Assembly: GCA_016720825.1 (NCBI GenBank)
Contig: JADKJV010000001.1
Coordinates: 434,001 to 498,000 of the forward strand
DNA from: Chitinophagaceae bacterium
GTDB lineage: Bacteria > Bacteroidota > Bacteroidia > Chitinophagales > Chitinophagaceae
DNA length: 64,000 nucleotides
Direction: 5' to 3'
The number at the start of each line of letters is the position of its first letter. Positions within the stretch are counted from its first letter, which is position 1. The position numbers were made by a program, and so were the translations under genes. The notes beneath the pieces were generated by a model. It did no database searches. It was not told the origin of the DNA and saw nothing but the letters and a program-made list of their open reading frames with translations. Shown in pieces: positions 1 through 8,211 of this stretch.

Positions 1-4
1 CGTC

Positions 5-200
5 CGCAGCGGAATACAAATGCAAAATTTCATACTGAGCTTGCCGAAGAACCATTCTGAGCTTGTCGAAGAACCATTCTGAGCTTGCCGAAGAATCATT
101 CTGAGCTTGCCGAAGAACCATTCTGAGCCTGCCGAAGAACCATTCTGAGCTTGTCGAAGAACCATTCTGAGCTTGCCGAAGAACCACTTCGGCCGCTGCG
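5..200. repeat. 22-bp tandem array flanked by an inverted repeat
   Basis: Seven head-to-tail 22-bp units run from 31 to 184, with the core TGAGCTTGTCGAAGAA (T/C alternates in the middle, one unit has GCCTG). The first unit carries one extra mismatch. The array is bracketed by CGCAGCGG at 5-12 and its complement CCGCTGCG at 193-200, and the last unit forms a hairpin GCCGAAG/CTTCGGC (175-181/187-193). The core is a word widely scattered in intergenic DNA of many bacteria; its function is not known to me. It lies just past the 3' end of the leftward lpxD-like gene. Confidence 0.9.
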
Positions 201-220
201 AGAAACTTTTACGATACACC

Positions 221-1168
221 CTAACCCTTCCCCATCACTTTTTCCCAAAGCTGCGGTATACGTTTGATCCATACCAGCTCTTTCATTTTTTCACGGGCAT
301 CTTCCACCGGTGAACCGAAGTATGCTTTACCGCCGGGTATGGAATCTTTTACACCGCTTTGGGCAAACACCACAGCATCTTTCCCGATGGTGAGTGTTTT
401 GCTGACACCTACCTGTCCCCATAGAATGACATTGTCTTCAATAGTTGTTGCCCCGGCGATACCAACCTGTGCGGCAAACAAACAGTTTTTGCCGATTACC
501 GTATCGTGACCGATATGCACCTGGTTATCCATTTTAGTTCCGGCGCCAATGATGGTATCGGCGCTTACCCCGCGGTCTATGGTACAGGAGGCGCCAATTT
601 CCACCCCGTGTTCAATCACCACCCGGCCGCAGCTGTTCATTTTTTTATAATGAACGGGGCGGTTTGTCCGCTTATTATAATAGAATGCATCACTGCCGAT
701 AACGGTACCGGCCTGTACCACCACGTCATCACCCAGGATGCAATGATCGAGAATGGTAACTGCAGGATGGATAATACAATTCCTGCCGATCTGCACTTTG
801 TTGCCAATGTAAGCACCCGGCATGATCACCGTGCCTTCACCGATTACAGCCGTATCACTCACCTGTTTCATAGAGGGACTGAAAGGCCGATACTGGTTTA
901 CAATAGCCAGGTAAGCTTCAAAAGGATCATCGTGAATGAGCAATGCTTTACCCGGAGGGCAATCCACTTCTTTATTGATAATGATAAATGATGCCGCTGA
1001 TTGCAGGCATTTATCATAGTATTTCGGGTGATCCACAAACACCAGGTCACCCGCTTCCACCTTATGGATTTCATTGATTCCTGTTGCAGATGCACCAGTA
1101 TTTCCTTTTAATACTGCACCGGTTAATGCAGCTAAAGTGGTGAGCGGAACGGGTTGTTCAAATCGCAT
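221..1168 (-). CDS. lpxD: UDP-3-O-acylglucosamine N-acyltransferase-like protein (LpxD family)
   Basis: 315 residues. LpxD adds the second 3-hydroxyacyl chain to UDP-acylglucosamine in lipid A synthesis in the cytoplasm. The N-terminal uridine-binding-like domain (residues 1-100) is followed by a left-handed beta helix of hexapeptide repeats (for example VIGEGTVIMPGAYIGNKVQI and later IGAGTKMDNQVHIGHDTVIG), with the active-site-like HIGHDT. ATG at 1168 is preferred over the upstream TTG at 1186, because the TTG lies inside the -7 box (1184-1191). It stands alone, so it may be the second, stand-alone LpxD-like copy common in Bacteroidota rather than the lpxA-cluster enzyme. Confidence 0.85.
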   Translation of the reverse strand: MRFEQPVPLTTLAALTGAVLKGNTGASATGINEIHKVEAGDLVFVDHPKYYDKCLQSAASFIIINKEVDCPPGKALLIHDDPFEAYLAIVNQYRPFSPSMKQVSDTAVIGEGTVIMPGAYIGNKVQIGRNCIIHPAVTILDHCILGDDVVVQAGTVIGSDAFYYNKRTNRPVHYKKMNSCGRVVIEHGVEIGASCTIDRGVSADTIIGAGTKMDNQVHIGHDTVIGKNCLFAAQVGIAGATTIEDNVILWGQVGVSKTLTIGKDAVVFAQSGVKDSIPGGKAYFGSPVEDAREKMKELVWIKRIPQLWEKVMGKG

Positions 1169-1183
1169 GGGGAAAAATTTCAG

Positions 1184-1191
1184 CAAAGTTA
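1184..1191 (-). promoter_or_regulatory. -7 box of the lpxD-like gene
   Basis: TAACTTTG on the minus strand matches the Bacteroidota consensus TAnnTTTG, 15 nt before the ATG. Confidence 0.6.
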
Positions 1192-1533
1192 ATAAGCCCC
1201 GGCGGGCTGTCCGGAACTAAAAAAACTGCTTTTCAGCCCTGTTCCGGAAAAAATATTTTTATCCGTTATTACACGTTTTAATAAGTGTTTTTTCCGCCGG
1301 ATCAATATTACTGTATTGAATCCCTGTTATAACATGCACTTTGCAATCAAACAATCAATCGCATACAACCCTTGCTCCATGCATGTTTCATTCGATTGAC
1401 TTTTTATTGAAAAAAGAATTCATTGCATTTTGCATTGAAAAAATTATACAATAACAGTATGATGAATGCTGTATATATACGGGTTTATCCACAATCAGTA
1501 TTAAAATGTTAATAAAATAATTTGGAAAATTTT
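1192..1533. other. AT-rich intergenic stretch with one perfect DnaA-box match
   Basis: No convincing gene is seen. The stretch is strongly AT-rich and holds TTATCCACA, a perfect DnaA-box word, at 1485-1493, with TA-rich sequence on either side. Only one box was found on either strand, so this is not enough to call a replication origin. Confidence 0.4.
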
Positions 1534-1563
1534 TTTGGTTAAACAAAATTCTTTTTAATATTG
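1534..1563 (+). promoter_or_regulatory. Promoter of candidate small RNA
   Basis: TTTG at 1534-1537 and TAATATTG at 1556-1563 (one mismatch from TAnnTTTG) are 18 nt apart, as in Bacteroidota housekeeping promoters. Transcription would begin near 1568. Confidence 0.5.
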
Positions 1564-1567
1564 TGTA

Positions 1568-1641
1568 GGGAAATTTATTTCCCGTACTTACTAACCCATC
1601 CATATAGATGATCCCCCCGGTACTCCGGGGGGATTTTTTTT
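1568..1641 (+). ncRNA. Candidate ~75-nt small RNA
   Basis: Directly after the promoter comes a hairpin GGGAAA-TTTA-TTTCCC (1568-1583), a single-stranded linker of about 28 nt, then a terminator hairpin ending in a T tract. No open reading frame lies between promoter and terminator, and the next gene (yicC) has its own upstream box. I do not recognise the RNA family. Confidence 0.45.
1612..1641 (+). terminator. Rho-independent terminator of the candidate sRNA
   Basis: CCCCCCGG-TACT-CCGGGGGG stem followed by a run of T. No protein gene lies upstream on the same strand, which is why a non-coding transcript is proposed. Confidence 0.8.
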
Positions 1642-1702
1642 GTACATACTCATCAGTAAATCCCTGCGTTAATGATTGATGAACGGAGTTAAATAATTAA
1701 AA

Positions 1703-1710
1703 TACCTTTA
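1703..1710 (+). promoter_or_regulatory. Probable -7 box of yicC
   Basis: TACCTTTA, one base off TAnnTTTG, 19 nt before the yicC ATG. Confidence 0.4.
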
Positions 1711-1729
1711 CAGACATTAAACTTATCAC

Positions 1730-2605
1730 ATGCTCAAATCAATGACCGGTTTTGGAAGGGTGGAAAAACATGTAGGCGATAAAACCTTCCTCGTGGATGT
1801 AAAGTCACTCAATGGCAAACAGTTTGAAATGCAGCTGAAGATGCCGGCTATCCTGAAGCCTTTTGAATTTGATATCCGTAAAATATTATCGGAGAAGCTG
1901 GGCCGCGGCAGCATTGATTGCATGATCAGTTTAAAAGATACCGGCAATGCCAAACCGGTTACCATTAATAAAACCCTGGCCAAAGCCTATTACCAGCCCC
2001 TGGCAGAATTATCAGCTGAACTGAATCTCGATCCTTCCCATATCCTCAGTACCCTCGTAAAGCTGCCCGAAGTAATCACCCCCAGCAGTGAAACCCTCAC
2101 CGATGCTGAATGGAAGGAATTCCAGGGCGTATTGCTCGAAGCCATCCAGAATCTCAACAACCACCGCCTGAATGAAGGTGCCGTAATGGAACAGGACCTG
2201 CTCCTCCGTATTAATAATATAGAAGCCAACCAGGAAGAAGTCATCCGCCTGGAACCCCTGCGCAAACAGAAAATCAGGGAAGGTATTATCCGTCTCCTGG
2301 AAGATAATGTAGGCAAGGAAAATTATGATCCCAACCGCCTGGAACAGGAACTGATCTTCTACATCGAAAAAATTGACATCACCGAAGAACAGGTCCGCCT
2401 GAAAAACCACTGCGAATATTTCAAACAACTGCTGGCAGAAACCGAAGATTCAAAAGGAAAGAAACTGTCCTTCATCCTCCAGGAAATAGGCCGCGAAATC
2501 AATACCACCGGATCCAAAGCCTATGATGCCACCATCCAGAAATGTGTCATCCAGATGAAAGACGAACTGGAAAAAGCCAAGGAACAGGTATTGAATGTCC
2601 TGTGA
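1730..2605 (+). CDS. yicC: YicC family endoribonuclease
   Basis: 291 residues, the usual family length. The N-terminus MLKSMTGFGR is the family signature, and the C-terminal half has the conserved acidic and helical segment ending with KCVIQMKDELEKAKEQVLNV. E. coli YicC is an endoribonuclease acting on structured RNA and sRNAs. In many genomes yicC sits beside gmk; here gmk is 35 kb away and yicC instead leads gldH and a two-component system. The gldH reading frame begins inside or just after its stop. Confidence 0.93.
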   Translation: MLKSMTGFGRVEKHVGDKTFLVDVKSLNGKQFEMQLKMPAILKPFEFDIRKILSEKLGRGSIDCMISLKDTGNAKPVTINKTLAKAYYQPLAELSAELNLDPSHILSTLVKLPEVITPSSETLTDAEWKEFQGVLLEAIQNLNNHRLNEGAVMEQDLLLRINNIEANQEEVIRLEPLRKQKIREGIIRLLEDNVGKENYDPNRLEQELIFYIEKIDITEEQVRLKNHCEYFKQLLAETEDSKGKKLSFILQEIGREINTTGSKAYDATIQKCVIQMKDELEKAKEQVLNVL

Positions 2606-2633
2606 TTTTATACCCCGTTTTCAGCCATGTTCC

Positions 2634-2641
2634 TATTTTTG
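2634..2641 (+). promoter_or_regulatory. -7 box of gldH
   Basis: TATTTTTG matches TAnnTTTG exactly and lies 13 nt before the TTG proposed as the gldH start. Confidence 0.5.
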
Positions 2642-2654
2642 TAAAAACACGGGT

Positions 2655-3146
2655 TTGAAAAAAATTAATGCCCTCTTACTGATTCTCCTTGTAACCGGCG
2701 CCGGATTCATGCAATCCTGCACCAGCGTTGACCTCTTTGAAAAAACAGAAGTCATCCCCGGCCACCGCTGGAAAAGCAGCTTCAAACCTTCATTCACTTT
2801 CAACATCAGCGATACCACGTCCGCTTACCGGCTGTATCTCGTGATCAGGCATACCGACAAGTACCACTTCAATAATATATATATCAATCTCTCAGTTAAG
2901 CAGCCCGGTTCCGACAGTACAGAAACCGTACGGTTCGACTGCAAACTGGGTAATGATGAAGCCGGCTGGCTGGGCAGCGGCATGGATGACATCATTGAAC
3001 AAAGGGTACCACTCACCCCCAAAGAGATCCCGGTATACTTCCGCAAAAAAGGCAGCTACACATACAGCCTGGAACAAATCATGCGTGAAGACCCCCTCGA
3101 AAACGTACTCAATGCAGGTATCCGCCTGGAAAAGATAACAGAATGA
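2655..3146 (+). CDS. gldH: Gliding-motility lipoprotein GldH
   Basis: 163 residues from TTG at 2655. An in-frame ATG at 2595 exists, but it overlaps yicC and would put 20 polar residues before the signal peptide. The signal sequence KKINALLLILLVTGAGFMQSC ends at a lipobox cysteine, so the protein is a lipoprotein. The rest is the GldH beta-rich domain (conserved W, YHFNNIYINL, GMDDI). GldH belongs to the gliding/type IX secretion set of Bacteroidota, though many non-gliding species keep it. It overlaps the following kinase gene by 4 nt, implying co-translation. Confidence 0.85.
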   Translation: MKKINALLLILLVTGAGFMQSCTSVDLFEKTEVIPGHRWKSSFKPSFTFNISDTTSAYRLYLVIRHTDKYHFNNIYINLSVKQPGSDSTETVRFDCKLGNDEAGWLGSGMDDIIEQRVPLTPKEIPVYFRKKGSYTYSLEQIMREDPLENVLNAGIRLEKITE

Positions 3147-4141
3147 CGAAAGACCATTCAGTAACCAGATTCAGGACAGCCTTGCTGTATTGGGTCCTGC
3201 TGGCTTATATCCTTGCCGCACTGGTCTGGTGGTTTATTTCTTTAAACCGGCAGAACCAGAGTATGTATGAACTGGAAATACACCGGCATAATACCATCAC
3301 CGCATCCGGCGCCGTTGTTCCCGGTTATGAACAGGATGTACAAAGCATCACAGAAACATACCGGAAAAATAAAGCCAAGTATATCGGTGAAGGCAGTATC
3401 TTTTTTTTACTGATCATCGTGGGTGCTGTATTTGTTTTCCGTTCGGTTCGCCGCCAGTTCAAACTCCGCCAGCAACAACAGAATTTCATGATGGCTGTTA
3501 CCCATGAACTCAAAACACCCATCTCCGTCACCCTCCTTAACCTGGAAACCCTGCAGAAATACAACCTCACTGCAGAGAAACAGCAAAAAATCCTCCGCAA
3601 TACCGTAGACGAAACCAGCCGGCTCAATAACCTGGTCAATAATATCCTTATTTCCTCCCAGCTGGAAAGCGGCAAACAGGGTTCCACCCGGGAAGATCTT
3701 AACTTATCAGACCTCGTGAAGGACTGCATCTATTACTTCAGGAAACGTTTTCCTGACAGGATCTATACCGACCAACTGGAACCCGAACTGGAGATCAAAG
3801 GCGATCCGCTCCACCTGCAAATGCTTGTAAACAACCTCGTGGAGAACGCCACCAAGTATTCACCACGCGAATCACCGGTAGTGATCAGGCTTGAAAGGGA
3901 ATCTGATTTTGTTGTCTTAAAAATCAGCGATGAAGGCCCCGGCATCCCCGATGTTGAAAAACAAAAAATATTCTCAAAATTCTACCGCATTGGGAATGAA
4001 TCTACCCGTAAAACGCAGGGCACAGGACTTGGACTGTACCTTTGCAGGGTTATTGCCCGGGAACATAATGCCGACATTCTGGTGACAAACCATATTCCCC
4101 GCGGCAGTACTTTTGCTGTCCACTTTAAACGCATGGTATGA
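3143..4141 (+). CDS. Two-component sensor histidine kinase
   Basis: 332 residues. Two membrane segments (about 13-34 and 84-102) enclose a short periplasmic loop of about 50 residues. Next come the HisKA phosphoacceptor box (VTHELKTPIS, His121), the N box (NNLVENATKYS), the G1 box (DEGPGIPD) and the G2 box (GTGLGLYLC). There is no HAMP or PAS domain. It overlaps gldH by 4 nt at its start and the response regulator by 4 nt at its end, so all three are probably one operon. The signal it reads is unknown; the small sensor loop suggests a membrane or partner-protein cue. Confidence 0.93.
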   Translation: MTKDHSVTRFRTALLYWVLLAYILAALVWWFISLNRQNQSMYELEIHRHNTITASGAVVPGYEQDVQSITETYRKNKAKYIGEGSIFFLLIIVGAVFVFRSVRRQFKLRQQQQNFMMAVTHELKTPISVTLLNLETLQKYNLTAEKQQKILRNTVDETSRLNNLVNNILISSQLESGKQGSTREDLNLSDLVKDCIYYFRKRFPDRIYTDQLEPELEIKGDPLHLQMLVNNLVENATKYSPRESPVVIRLERESDFVVLKISDEGPGIPDVEKQKIFSKFYRIGNESTRKTQGTGLGLYLCRVIAREHNADILVTNHIPRGSTFAVHFKRMV

Positions 4142-4845
4142 GTGCTGAAAACAAAACATCCCTTTTACTGGTGGAAGATGCAGAACATCTCCATGAAGCC
4201 CTGCGCCTCAACCTGGAACTGGAAGGTTATGAAGTGACATCTGCTTTCGACGGCGCCCAGGCCTTAACCGCCATCCGCAATGAATATTTCGACCTGATCA
4301 TACTCGACGTGATGCTGCCTGAAATGGATGGCATCAATGTAACGGAAACAGTACGCCTGAGCAATAACGAAGTGCCTATTCTGATTCTCAGTGCCAAAAA
4401 CAGCAGCGCTGACCGTGTACTCGGACTTAAAAAAGGAGCCGACGATTACCTGACCAAACCTTTTAACCTCGAAGAACTCCTGCTCCGCGTTAATAAACTC
4501 ATCAATAAGAATAAAAAACTGCTGGATAAAACCAGCGTGGGCGATACCTACAGTTTTGGCGGAAACACGATTGACTTCAAAGCACAGGAAGCCATGACCA
4601 CAGCCGGCAACCAGATCCAGCTGAGCAAAAAAGAAACCATGCTCCTGAAACTGCTGATTGAAAATAAAAATGAAGTAGTGCCGAGGGAAAAAATCCTGCA
4701 ATCAGTCTGGGGCTATAACGTGTATCCCACCACCCGTACCATTGATAATTTTATCCTCAACTTCCGCAAGTATTTTGAAACAGACTCCCGGAACCCGAAG
4801 TATTTCCATTCGGTAAGGGGTGTGGGTTACAAATATTCTGAATAA
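4138..4845 (+). CDS. OmpR/PhoB family response regulator
   Basis: 235 residues. The receiver domain (1-125) has the acidic pair in VEDAE, the phosphoacceptor Asp57 in LDVMLPEMDG and the conserved Lys in KPFNLEELL. A C-terminal winged helix (about 138-235) has the usual RVLxxVWG-like segment (LQSVWGYN) and a final RGVGYKY. Its ATG overlaps the kinase stop, marking it as the cognate partner. The gene ends 3 nt from the convergent BatD gene with no room for a separate terminator. Confidence 0.95.
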   Translation: MSAENKTSLLLVEDAEHLHEALRLNLELEGYEVTSAFDGAQALTAIRNEYFDLIILDVMLPEMDGINVTETVRLSNNEVPILILSAKNSSADRVLGLKKGADDYLTKPFNLEELLLRVNKLINKNKKLLDKTSVGDTYSFGGNTIDFKAQEAMTTAGNQIQLSKKETMLLKLLIENKNEVVPREKILQSVWGYNVYPTTRTIDNFILNFRKYFETDSRNPKYFHSVRGVGYKYSE

Positions 4846-4848
4846 ATT

Positions 4849-6612
4849 TTACTGCAGTTTTTCACCGGTCTGGTTCAGTAAACCAGTTATCATCTCCAGC
4901 CATTCACCCTGCGTTTTGTCAGGAACAACCCCCGTGTACAAAACAAGCTCGCAGGTATCCAGGCAATGACGGAGTGTTTCCAGCTGGGGGCTGTCTTCTA
5001 TTTTACCGGCCAGCAAATCCATCAGGTCAGACTTACCAAAAATTTTATCTTCCATAAAAAACTGCTGGTAATATGCATAAATACCTGCCTGCATATCCCT
5101 GTAAAAAACGGCATCAGTATCTCCCGCTGCAGGCAGGAATTTTTCCGCTGGCCGGATCACCGGTTTAGGTATGGCTTTTAATTCTTTCTCGGGTTCTTTT
5201 CGTATAAAAATCCAGTAGATGAGTGAACCAATCACACAAAACACCACAATGCCTGCCGCCACCCAGCTGGTTGATTTATTCCCGAACTCAGCCGGCCGGC
5301 TGTTATTCTCTGCCACGGCTTTTTTTTCTTCGTTGTTTACAACCAGCTTCACTGAATCCGACCGCAATGAAAAAAATGATTTCCGTACCGGATCAAAATA
5401 ATTATACCGGATGGCTGGCAGTGCATATTTGCCCGGAGCTGCCAGGAATGTATACCTGAATTCGCGATAACCGGCTAATACCGGCCGCTTCTTATCCAGG
5501 CTGTCGTGTATAGCCGGTTCAAATCCTTCCACCCCGGCAGGCCAGTTAACAACAGGCGCTGCCAGCTGTGTGAAATTGCCTGTACCCGTAATACGGATGA
5601 TAAACACGCCTTCCTCGTTTTTATATAATTCACTTTTTGACGTTAACGTCTGCATCGAAAACTGTCCCGTGGCTCCGGAATAATCCGCAGGCAGTGCTGC
5701 CGGAAATGGTTTCACAACAATCCGCACCGGCTCTGAATGCATTTCTGTTTCAAACACCTGGCTGTTCTTACCTGCTGCCGGATCATCATCCTTTCCAAAC
5801 ACTCCTTCACGGATGGTGGAACCCGGTTGCTTTTGCTTCCTGTCAGTAATGAAATAGATTTTATTCTTCACTTCCATTTCATCGATGGTAAACTCCCCGG
5901 GTTTCTCCGGGAACAATTGCACACGCCTGATAATATGCACATCAAATAAATCGCCGTTCAGTTTTTCCTGTCCCTTTTCCTGATCTGCCAGGTTCAGCAT
6001 ATCCACCACGGCAAATCCGTAAAAGCCCGGGTTACGTACAATATCACTGCGTGATTCAAGTCTGGAATACAATTTAAATGTTGCCACCACCGGTTCACCG
6101 GGATACACCTGCTGTTTATTCACTTCCACCCGCAGGAATAAATTCTTTTGTATAACAGGTGCCGGGTCTTCCCCGGGATATAATGAAACCAGCTCTGATC
6201 CCGGGCGGTTTTCTTTTTTCTGCCGCGAACTTGCTTCTGCAACAGATATTACCTGCACAAAAGCCTCTTCACTCCGCATCGCCACCCCATTGAGGGTAAC
6301 CTGGATGCCGGGGATCGGGAATCTTCCGGGGCGGATGGCTTCCAGGGTAATCACGGCGTTCTGTACCGGCTTTGTTCCCTGGGCAGAACGGATACTGCCT
6401 GCATAAACATTCGGTCCGGTAATAATCCGGAAATCAGGAAAGAGGGGTGTCTTAAAAACGGCATTCTTATCAGACCCTTCCAGCACATACTGCACCTGGA
6501 ATGATTCACCCTGCACCACGGCTTCTCTCGGCACAATAGTAGTGATGACAGTCTGTGAGCAGACAGTCAGGGTACAGCATAACAGCAGGAATATGGTGGA
6601 ACAAAAACGCAT
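4849..6612 (-). CDS. BatD-like protein
   Basis: 587 residues. A signal peptide (1-19), Ig-like beta domains (TIVPREAVVQGESFQVQYVL near the N-terminus and repeated later), and one membrane span near residues 450-475 followed by a basic cytoplasmic segment match BatD of the Bat (aerotolerance) system. The rest of a bat operon (MoxR ATPase, BatA, BatB) is not in this window, so it is an isolated copy. Its role here is inferred from family membership only. Confidence 0.82.
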   Translation of the reverse strand: MRFCSTIFLLLCCTLTVCSQTVITTIVPREAVVQGESFQVQYVLEGSDKNAVFKTPLFPDFRIITGPNVYAGSIRSAQGTKPVQNAVITLEAIRPGRFPIPGIQVTLNGVAMRSEEAFVQVISVAEASSRQKKENRPGSELVSLYPGEDPAPVIQKNLFLRVEVNKQQVYPGEPVVATFKLYSRLESRSDIVRNPGFYGFAVVDMLNLADQEKGQEKLNGDLFDVHIIRRVQLFPEKPGEFTIDEMEVKNKIYFITDRKQKQPGSTIREGVFGKDDDPAAGKNSQVFETEMHSEPVRIVVKPFPAALPADYSGATGQFSMQTLTSKSELYKNEEGVFIIRITGTGNFTQLAAPVVNWPAGVEGFEPAIHDSLDKKRPVLAGYREFRYTFLAAPGKYALPAIRYNYFDPVRKSFFSLRSDSVKLVVNNEEKKAVAENNSRPAEFGNKSTSWVAAGIVVFCVIGSLIYWIFIRKEPEKELKAIPKPVIRPAEKFLPAAGDTDAVFYRDMQAGIYAYYQQFFMEDKIFGKSDLMDLLAGKIEDSPQLETLRHCLDTCELVLYTGVVPDKTQGEWLEMITGLLNQTGEKLQ

Positions 6613-6686
6613 TAACCGGACTAAAATAAAACTCCTGTTTTGCAGGAGTGAAAAAAAATTATAAGTGGCAAAACGGCATGATGCTT

Positions 6687-7388
6687 TTATAAATCCCCCA
6701 GCAGCGGCCGCATCAGGATTTCTTCCACACAGGCTGCAGGAGATAACTGGGAAGCAGCCAGCACCATTTGCGCCACATCATCAGCCACCATGATGCGGTT
6801 GGCTGAATTATCAAAATTCCCCCATGAATCCGTGAAAACAGCTCCGGGGAAAACGGATGTTACTTTAATACCATGCTGTTTTAATTCCCCGCGCAGGTTT
6901 GCACTGAATCCATGCATGGCATATTTGCTGATGCTGTAGGCACCGCCATTGGGATATGCATGCAGCGAAGCAATGGAACACATATTGAAAATATGACCGC
7001 TCTTTCTTTTAATCATGGACGGTAACAGGGCTCTTGTAAGATGATACGCGCTCTCCAGATTAGTGGAGAGCTGGCTTTCCAGCAGACCATCGGGCTCGTC
7101 CATTACATTTCCGGGTTCAAACAAACCGGCGTTGTTTACCAGGATGTCCGGGTGCCCGGCTGAGTTGATTACCCATTCCGCACAGGAAATGGCTTCTTCT
7201 TTTTTCGACAAATCATAAGGCATGGCCTTCATCGGTGCACCGGGAAATTCCAGCGACAATTGTTCCAGCGCCTTGTACAAAGCAAAATCTGATTTGGAAA
7301 CCAGGAACAGGGAATCACCCCTGCGGGCGAATACACGGGCTATCGCCAGGCCGATTCCCCTTGAAGCACCAGTAATAACTACATTCAT
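6687..7388 (-). CDS. SDR family NAD(P)-dependent oxidoreductase
   Basis: 233 residues. A Rossmann fold with TGASRGIG (cofactor loop), NNAG, the catalytic YSISK (Tyr-x3-Lys) preceded by the CSIAS serine, and PGAVFT after it is a complete classical short-chain dehydrogenase. ATG at 7388 gives MNVVITGASRG, typical for the family; an in-frame ATG at 7397 would lie almost at the predicted transcript start. The substrate is unknown. Confidence 0.9.
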   Translation of the reverse strand: MNVVITGASRGIGLAIARVFARRGDSLFLVSKSDFALYKALEQLSLEFPGAPMKAMPYDLSKKEEAISCAEWVINSAGHPDILVNNAGLFEPGNVMDEPDGLLESQLSTNLESAYHLTRALLPSMIKRKSGHIFNMCSIASLHAYPNGGAYSISKYAMHGFSANLRGELKQHGIKVTSVFPGAVFTDSWGNFDNSANRIMVADDVAQMVLAASQLSPAACVEEILMRPLLGDL

Positions 7389-7404
7389 ACGAAGCATTGA
7401 ATCA

Positions 7405-7412
7405 CAAAGGTA
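7405..7412 (-). promoter_or_regulatory. -7 box of the SDR gene
   Basis: TACCTTTG on the minus strand, a perfect TAnnTTTG. Confidence 0.6.
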
Positions 7413-7512
7413 CTGTCCCGCTGCTTAACCCGGATAATTCCCCCGGGTGAACCATAATATCACCGCTTCGTTGTAGATTGCGCGCCTGTTATCAAACAAT
7501 AACCAGCCCGGC

Positions 7513-8208
7513 ATGCCCTACAAACATCTTTTTTTTGACCTCGATCATACTTTATGGGATTTTGAAGCCAACAGCCGTGTGACGCTGGAGGAATTATACA
7601 ATTCCATGAACCTCGCTGCGAAAGGCGTGGATGATTTTGACCGTTTCCATAAAAACTACCTGCTGCATAACGAAAAACTCTGGGACCGGTACCGGAATGG
7701 ATACATCAAAGTGGATGAACTGCGCTGGAAAAGGATGTGGCTTACGCTGCTGGATTTTAAAATTGCAGATGAGCCCCTGTCCAGGGAAATGGGTGTTGTT
7801 TTCCTCGATCTCCTTCCTACCCGCACACTGTTATTCCCGCATACAAAAGAATTGCTGACATACCTTACTGACAAAAATTACCAGCTGCACCTGATCACAA
7901 ATGGTTTTGAAAAAACACAGCACAGCAAACTGAAACATTCAGGCATTGATCATTTCTTCAAAGAGGTGATTACCTCCGAAGGCAGTAACAGCCTCAAACC
8001 GCATAAGGAGATATTTGAGTATGCCCTGCAGAAAACAGGCGCATCACTCACTGAAAGTATTATGATTGGCGACAGCCAGGATGTGGACATCAAAGGCGCA
8101 GCGGATGCGGGCATGGACCAGGTGTTTGTTAACCATATCTATGAAGAGCCCAGGATTAAGGCCACTTACATTGTAAACTCATTAAAGGAACTGGAAAATA
8201 TTTTCTGA
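7513..8208 (+). CDS. yjjG: YjjG family noncanonical pyrimidine nucleotidase (HAD superfamily)
   Basis: 231 residues. HAD motif I is FFDLDHTLWDF, motif II is LITNGFEK, the motif III Lys is in SLKPHKEIF, and motif IV is IMIGDSQDVDIKGA; the helical C1 cap lies between motifs I and II. YjjG dephosphorylates noncanonical pyrimidine nucleotides (house-cleaning). It is transcribed divergently from the SDR gene. The stop is 3 nt from the convergent psd gene. No clear -7 box was found upstream. Confidence 0.88.
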   Translation: MPYKHLFFDLDHTLWDFEANSRVTLEELYNSMNLAAKGVDDFDRFHKNYLLHNEKLWDRYRNGYIKVDELRWKRMWLTLLDFKIADEPLSREMGVVFLDLLPTRTLLFPHTKELLTYLTDKNYQLHLITNGFEKTQHSKLKHSGIDHFFKEVITSEGSNSLKPHKEIFEYALQKTGASLTESIMIGDSQDVDIKGAADAGMDQVFVNHIYEEPRIKATYIVNSLKELENIF

Positions 8209-8211
8209 GAA

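Noticed and set aside
1..200. CRISPR array
   Set aside because: The 22-bp units are directly adjacent with no spacers, and no cas gene is near.
1388..1603. 71-residue frame on the minus strand
   Set aside because: Asn/Ile/Phe-rich translation of AT-rich spacer, no promoter, and it crosses the sRNA candidate.
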